The position numbers were made by a program, and so were the translations under genes. DNA of 64,000 nucleotides, taken from assembly GCA_050084515.1 (NCBI GenBank), contig CM114274.1:39060001-39124000 (forward strand), read 5' to 3'. The stretch's first letter is position 1, and every line of letters starts with the position of its first letter. Shown here one piece after another: positions 59,407-64,000 of the stretch. The notes below the pieces were generated by a model. That model ran no database searches and had not been told where the DNA came from. It saw only the letters and a program-made list of their open reading frames with translations. This DNA is from Blasia pusilla. Taxonomy: Eukaryota > Marchantiophyta > Marchantiopsida > Blasiales.

Positions 59407-60176
59407 ATGAAAAAATTTCTCATGGGTCAAAAACTATGGGAGCTTGTTACATGTGATGAGGCCAAGTCAGAAGGTGACTCAACAGACTTGAATGTTTTCG
59501 CTTGGAACAAACGTGTAAGGCTAGTAATCCACTACATTTCAATAACGATCAGTTCGCCAATGATAGGTCACATTCAAGATGTTGATATTTCGAAAGAGGC
59601 CTGAGATCCATTGGAAAATTTCCATACATCTACAAAGGCCAGAAAGCTTTAAGTAAAACAACAATTGAAGAAAGTGAGGAAAGGATCGCAGAGCATCAAT
59701 GATTATATTTTGAGTATCAAACATATTGTTGATCAATTGAATAGTATTGGAGTGATAGTAGAAGATGATGATCTCATTTTGTTCACTCTTCAAGGCCTTC
59801 CAAACGATTACAAGTCTTTTGAGATCTCTATATTTGTGAGAGAGAAATATTCAACCTTTCAAGAGTTAGTCCCACTATTAATCAATGAGGAGATGCGCCT
59901 AGTAGGCAACGGTAGCTCGTCTAGGCTACAAGAGAGTGCGCTATTTGCAGGTAATGGATCAAACAAAGGCAAGGGTCATGGTAGAAGCTTCTGTGGTCGT
60001 GGTGGATATCAAGAATATGGAGGAAGAGACACTCTATCAACTACGAATCATTACCAAATTAACACAATCGCAAGGTGGTCATTGTGGAAATCGTTGGGTC
60101 GAGGTCAGTAGCGGAGGGTCCCTTGATCTTGCAATTACTGTGGGATAAAGGGTCACTATGCAAAGTTTTGCTTCAA
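59407..60176 (+). pseudogene. copia gag with CCHC zinc knuckle
   Basis: Readings MKKFLMGQKLWELVTCDEAK, then RKGSQSINDYILSIKHIVDQ, LTLQGLPNDYKSFEISI and STFQELVPLLINEEMRL are the plant copia gag (UBN2-type) pattern. A frame further on encodes CNYCGIKGHYAKFC at 60130-60171, an intact CX2CX4HX4C knuckle. Stops and shifts separate the pieces. Confidence 0.85.
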
Positions 60177-60289
60177 GAAGAAGGTAGATATGAGAACATG
60201 AGCCTTATAGCAAAAAAACTATGTGGAGCAACAACATGAAGGGTAGTACCAAGAACAATAACATTGACAAACTAAGCACCCTTTGGTTA

Positions 60290-60534
60290 TGACTCATCAG
60301 ATGGGAGCGATGGTCAAGAAAGACTCGACAGCAGATTGGTACATCGACTCTGATGCATCAAATCACATGACCTCACAAGTTAAATGGTTTAGTAGTATGG
60401 AGTCGGTGAAAGATCCTAGAAATATTTCTCACAAAAGATGACACTCAGAATCATATCACCCATACTGGTAAAGTTCCAATAGCATCATATAATCTTTATG
60501 CTCTTGGAAATGTTCTCTATGTTCCTACCATTGC
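60290..60534 (+). pseudogene. copia protease
   Basis: TADWYIDSDASNHMT is the copia aspartic-protease site, with DSG changed to DSD. It continues to SLGNVLYVP-like LYALGNVLYVPT near 60500-60525, where the plus-strand coding abruptly ends at the inversion breakpoint. Confidence 0.8.
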
Positions 60535-60898
60535 AAGATACTCTCCTTCTCTATCACAACATAATTTTAGAATATGTTCTCTAGTCTGCTTCACTACTAG
60601 AACTCTGAATCTTTGGAACATTGAGAATACCTCTGACTTGGATTTCAGAAAGTATACCCATATATACCTAGAGAAGTCATCGATAAATGAAACAAAATAC
60701 AGGAAACCACTAAGGTTATGTTGTGATGTTGTCCACACATCTATGTGAATCAACTCCAATATCTTGGATGCTCTTCTATCTTGCTTTGGAAATGGAAATC
60801 TAGCTTGTTTTCCAAATTGGCAAGCGTGACATACCTGTAACGTAGCAGGACTCGCTAATTTAGGAAGTCCTATTACTAGATTAGATGATGAAAGACTA
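60535..60898 (-). pseudogene. inverted copia integrase segment (pre-integrase + N-terminal core)
   Basis: Minus-strand translation gives CHACQFGKQARFPFP (HHCC zinc-domain end), then LELIHIDVWTT, LYFVSFIDDFSRYIWVYFLK and LCCDREGEYL: the first part of the integrase core with its first two Asp positions. Everything before and after it in the element is on the plus strand, and the plus-strand reading resumes at NYLRQNDIQRQ exactly where this piece should connect. It is therefore an internal inversion, not an independent gene. Confidence 0.9.
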
Positions 60899-61350
60899 TG
60901 TTAATTTAACTACTTACGTCAGAATGATATCCAACGTCAAGTCACTTGCCATTACTCTCCACAATAAAATAGAGTGACGAAGAAGAAAAATCGACTTATC
61001 ATTGAGGCGGCACAAGCTATGCTCAATGAGAAGAACATGCCTAAGGTCTATTGGGCAGAGGCTATAGCGTGTGCAATCTTCTTAATCAACCAAAGTCCAA
61101 CATCACGAGTTCATGATAAGACTACATTCGAAGTCTTCACAAGAAGTAAACCTGATTTTTTCTTCTTGAAAGTATTTGGTTGTATTTGTTATACTTATGT
61201 TTCTTTTGAATGACGTCAGAAATTAGACCCCAAATCTGAAAGATGTATATTCATTGGTTACACTGATGGAACTAAGGAATATAAGTGCTATATTCTATCC
61301 TCTATGCATCTTATTATTAATCACGATGTTGTCTTTGATGAGCTAAAGTC
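60899..61350 (+). pseudogene. copia integrase, C-terminal part of core
   Basis: YLRQNDIQRQVTCHYSPQ, stop, NRVTKKKNRLIIEAAQAML, MPKVYWAEAIACAIFLINQS and KPDFFFLKVFGCICYTYV follow the copia integrase pattern, including the KKNR stretch after the catalytic Glu region. Stops interrupt it at the former Q-N-G site and after SFE. Confidence 0.88.
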
Positions 61351-61689
61351 ATGGTTTCCACATCTGAGCCTATTCCATCTCTAAACTCGTCTGTTAAGGT
61401 AGAGAATATGATTGTAAACCAACAGAAATTGCCTACAAATTCCCCAAGTAGTAGTGTAGGACTAGGAAAGGTCCTAGATTCGTCAGTTAAATTTGTGAGT
61501 CCATGGACGGGAAGAGTTCGTATTTGGTTTGTTCACACTAGTCAGAGCTTGAGTCATATTTCAGAGGCATCTACCTCTAAACAACAACTTTGTAGATCAA
61601 GTAGAGTCACACATCTTGTTCATAGAGTTATAAATGAAGGTTTCCTTGTGACTTATCATATATATATAATAACTACCCTTCAAGAACAC

Positions 61690-62440
61690 GAGCCAAGTTA
61701 TTTTGAAGAAGCTGCAAGTAAGGTCAAATATTTTGAAGTTATGGAGGAAGAGCTTGTTACAAAAAGACATCAACAGACGTGGGAGCTGGTTGATATATCT
61801 TCCGATAAGGAAGTTATTGGTTGCAAATAGGTTTACAAAATCAAGCGCAATAAAAATGGTACGGTTATCAGATAGAAATCCAGACTTGTGGCTAAGGGCT
61901 ATGCACAACAATATGGCATCGATTATGAGGAAAGATTTAGCCCCCTTGCAAAGATGGCAACTAAATGAACAGTGGTTGTAGTTGCAATAAGTAAGAAGTG
62001 GAGATTACATCACATGGATGTCAATAATGCCTTCTTCAATAAAGATCTATATGAGGAGGTATATATGACCCCAACCACCTGGATATGAGCATCTCGAGTT
62101 TCCATTTCGCATATGGAGGTTGAAGAAAGCTCTATACGGGCTCAAACAAGCTCCTAGAGCTTGGTATGGCAGGATTAGATACTTCCTACAAGAGTTGGGC
62201 TTTAGGGTATGTGATTCTGACTCCTCGTTATATATCTTGAGAGGACAATATCATACAGTTCTCATTATATTGTATGTTGTTGACCTCTTGATTACTGGGA
62301 GTACTGAAAAAATGGTTCAACAAGTCAAGATGAAGTTACAAGAAAAATTTGATATGAAGGACTTAGGAAAACTCAAGTACTTTCTCCGTGTTGAGTTTAT
62401 GAAGGTTGGAGAGAGCATGTGGTTATTACAAAGATAATAT
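61690..62440 (+). pseudogene. copia reverse transcriptase
   Basis: [113 protein letters not shown]. The YVDD box is YVVD. Stops occur after GCK, before KSRLVAK and after LLQR, and the frame changes several times. Confidence 0.92.
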
Positions 62441-63249
62441 GCTCTTCACATACTTTCAAAATATGGTATGACGGCTTGTAAGCCAATCTCTGCACCGTTG
62501 GACCAGAGTGTGAAGCTTAGAGTGGATGAAGGAGAATTGCTTGTAGATTCTAATATGTACATGCGCACGGTTGGAAGTTTGATCTATCTCACTATAATCA
62601 AGCCATATTTGAGTTATGCAGTTGGCCTAGTGAGCCAATTTACACAAGCATCTCGAAAGCCTCACCTTGATGTTGTGAGGAGGATTATATGTTATGTGGA
62701 ATTCTCTGCTCAATTCGGGCATCAATTTGAACCTTCTCCAAGTTTACAATTACAAGGACTCATAGATACTGGTTGGGCACGAAACGTGTCTGATCGACAT
62801 TCCACATCTGGTTATTCATTTACTTTGGGAAGCGCGGCTATAAGTTGTGCTTCAAAGAAGCGACCTATAGTTGCTCTCTATCTTCAACAGAGGTTGAATA
62901 CAGAGGAGAAACTAATGCATCATGTGAGACGGTGTGGCTTCATCCATTACTTGTTGAGATTGGTGTTAGTAACTTAGGACCTAGTGTAATATATGCACAC
63001 AATATTAGGAGCATCAAGTTAGCTAATAACCTTTTGTTTCATGCTCGAACAAAATATGTTGAGATGCACTATCATTTTATCAAAGAGAAAGTGCTTGCAA
63101 GAGAAATTGATCTTGTGTATATAGATACAAATCGGCAAATTGTTGATATCTTTATGAAGGCCTTGTCTAGAGATAAGTTTGAGATGTTTAAAAATGATTT
63201 AGGTGTTAGAGATATCGATATGAGCTTGAGGAAGAGTATTGAAGACTGA
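62441..63249 (+). pseudogene. copia RNase H and C-terminus
   Basis: CKPISAPLDQSVKL, YMRTVGSLIYLTIIKPYLSY, AVGLVSQFTQASRKPHLDVV, DTGWARNVSDRHSTSGYSF, then after a shift near 62880 STEVEYRGETNASCETVWL, LANNLLFHARTKYVEMHYHF, DIFMKALSRDKFEMF. The 'STEAEY' acidic motif is present as STEVEY. The frame break lies inside the domain. Confidence 0.9.
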
Positions 63250-63320
63250 GTTACAATCAAGCTCATAAGACATCCGAACTGCTATACGTGGTACTCACAC
63301 GAAGTAGGGAAGCTTAATCT

Positions 63321-63548
63321 TGGTTAGTGAGTTAAGCGCGATTATCTTAACTAGGTTTAGTAAATCATTGTTAGTCTAACTCGAGACTATGGTTAAGATT
63401 AGGGTTAGGGTTGCTTGTATATACGCTATATAATGAAGAAGGGGACCAGCCTCCACTCATTCTCTCATTGCAAAATTTTGTTCTCCATGGTGGTGTGTGA
63501 GTGTGAGAGTTCTTCCCCACTACTTATGCTTCTTTAGCAGTGTTCTAC
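63321..63548 (+). repeat. 3' LTR of the copia element
   Basis: Bases 63382-63548 match the 5' LTR. TATA box TATATAA at 63427-63433. The upstream limit is set near TGGTTAGTGAG, just after a purine-rich GAAGTAGGGAAG that could be the polypurine tract. The end TTCTAC corresponds to the 5' LTR end. Confidence 0.7.
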
Positions 63549-64000
63549 ACGAGTTAGCTTATAGAGAGGAATTTTGGAAAATTGCTTTGGCATAGTAGGT
63601 CTTCTCTGTTAGTGGGCCTAGCCCCTCAACCTTTTTAGAGAGTTGGCCCATTAGAGCACCTCTTTGTTGCTTTAGATTCCTTGTAAGAGATAGACCATTC
63701 CTCCTGCAATACATATATCATGTCTATGACAACTCCTTCTCACTACAATCTTCCCTCAGAGCATTCAAAGATTCCCTTCTAGATGAGACTAATGCCACAT
63801 ACATCTGAGATGGTGGATAATGATGATGGTGATGATGATGCAATGAGAGAGCATATGGGGCATGTACGATGGTACATTTGACATATACATGCCACTCTCA
63901 AGCACACACATTTAATTTGTTCTTATAAACAAATTATGCATGGCGTAATCGGTTATATCAATATGACACGTAGAGGGACACATACCCCACTATAACACCA
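63549..64000. other. right-edge intergenic
   Basis: No gene. It contains a short GATGATG(GAT)n-like trinucleotide stretch near 63808-63842 and an imperfect GGGCC...GGCCC inverted pair near 63614-63650. Nothing else is recognised. Confidence 0.5.

Larger units (their letters stand above)
58653..63548 (+). mobile_element. decayed Ty1/copia retrotransposon with internal inversion
   Basis: LTR-like ends (58653-58819 and about 63321-63548) bracket gag with zinc knuckle, protease, integrase (part inverted), RT and RNase H in copia order. Many in-frame stops and frameshifts, DSD for DSG in protease and YVVD for YVDD in RT show that it is dead. The integrase segment 60535-60898 is on the opposite strand. 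Confidence 0.92.

Noticed and set aside
60517-60759. Independent minus-strand integrase gene
   Set aside because: Its ends connect exactly to plus-strand copia coding on both sides; it is an inverted piece of the same element.

Overview
The window looks like nuclear DNA of an early-diverging land plant that makes swimming sperm (moss, liverwort, hornwort, lycophyte or fern; a bryophyte is my best guess). The reasons are: spliced genes with GT-AG introns of roughly 100-1,500 bp; a plant-type uracil phosphoribosyltransferase with a transit-peptide-like start; a plant AP-3 beta adaptin; Ty3/gypsy and Ty1/copia retroelements; and an 18-kb gene for the axonemal central-pair protein SPEF2/CPC1, which is expected only where motile flagella are built. 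No bacterial, viral or organellar gene block was seen.

Layout. 1-2704 (-): uracil phosphoribosyltransferase gene, running off the left edge; six 3' coding exons join in phase. 2.7-6.7 kb: intergenic, with imperfect direct and inverted repeats and a 20-bp hairpin. 6747-14153 (-): complete AP-3 complex beta-subunit gene, ten exons whose lengths sum to an open 1,274-codon frame. 15.3-27.6 kb: a nest of decayed Ty3/gypsy elements. 27.6-32.8 kb: mostly non-coding, with a possible PPR relic, an AT-rich repeat and one unexplained ORF. 32.8-50.9 kb (+): SPEF2/CPC1, with a tRNA-Gly(GCC) gene lying antisense in an intron. 51-55.4 kb: GC-richer sequence with ORFs that I cannot assign, preceded by a 29-bp perfect inverted repeat. 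55.4-58.6 kb: AT-rich intergenic. 58.65-63.55 kb (+): a decayed Ty1/copia element whose integrase segment is inverted.

The most interesting object is the main gypsy element (about 17.1-27.25 kb, transcribed right to left). Its internal order is LTR - gag - protease - C5 cytosine DNA methyltransferase - RT - RNase H - integrase remnants - PHD-finger-like tail - polypurine tract - LTR. The methyltransferase lies between protease and RT and shows motif I (DLFGGI), the catalytic motif IV (GWPCQG), motif VI (ILENV), a motif VIII-like Arg block and a motif IX/X-like C-terminus. A second methyltransferase fragment of the same type lies at 15.5-15.96 kb, next to an inverted protease fragment, so the module belongs to a family and is not a one-off capture. 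This copy is dead: it has frameshifts, nonsense codons, a YIDN in place of YIDD in RT, no integrase core, and two internal insertions.

The host genes do not form an operon or pathway together. Gene calls rest on translated motifs read by eye and on splice-phase consistency; no database search was possible.
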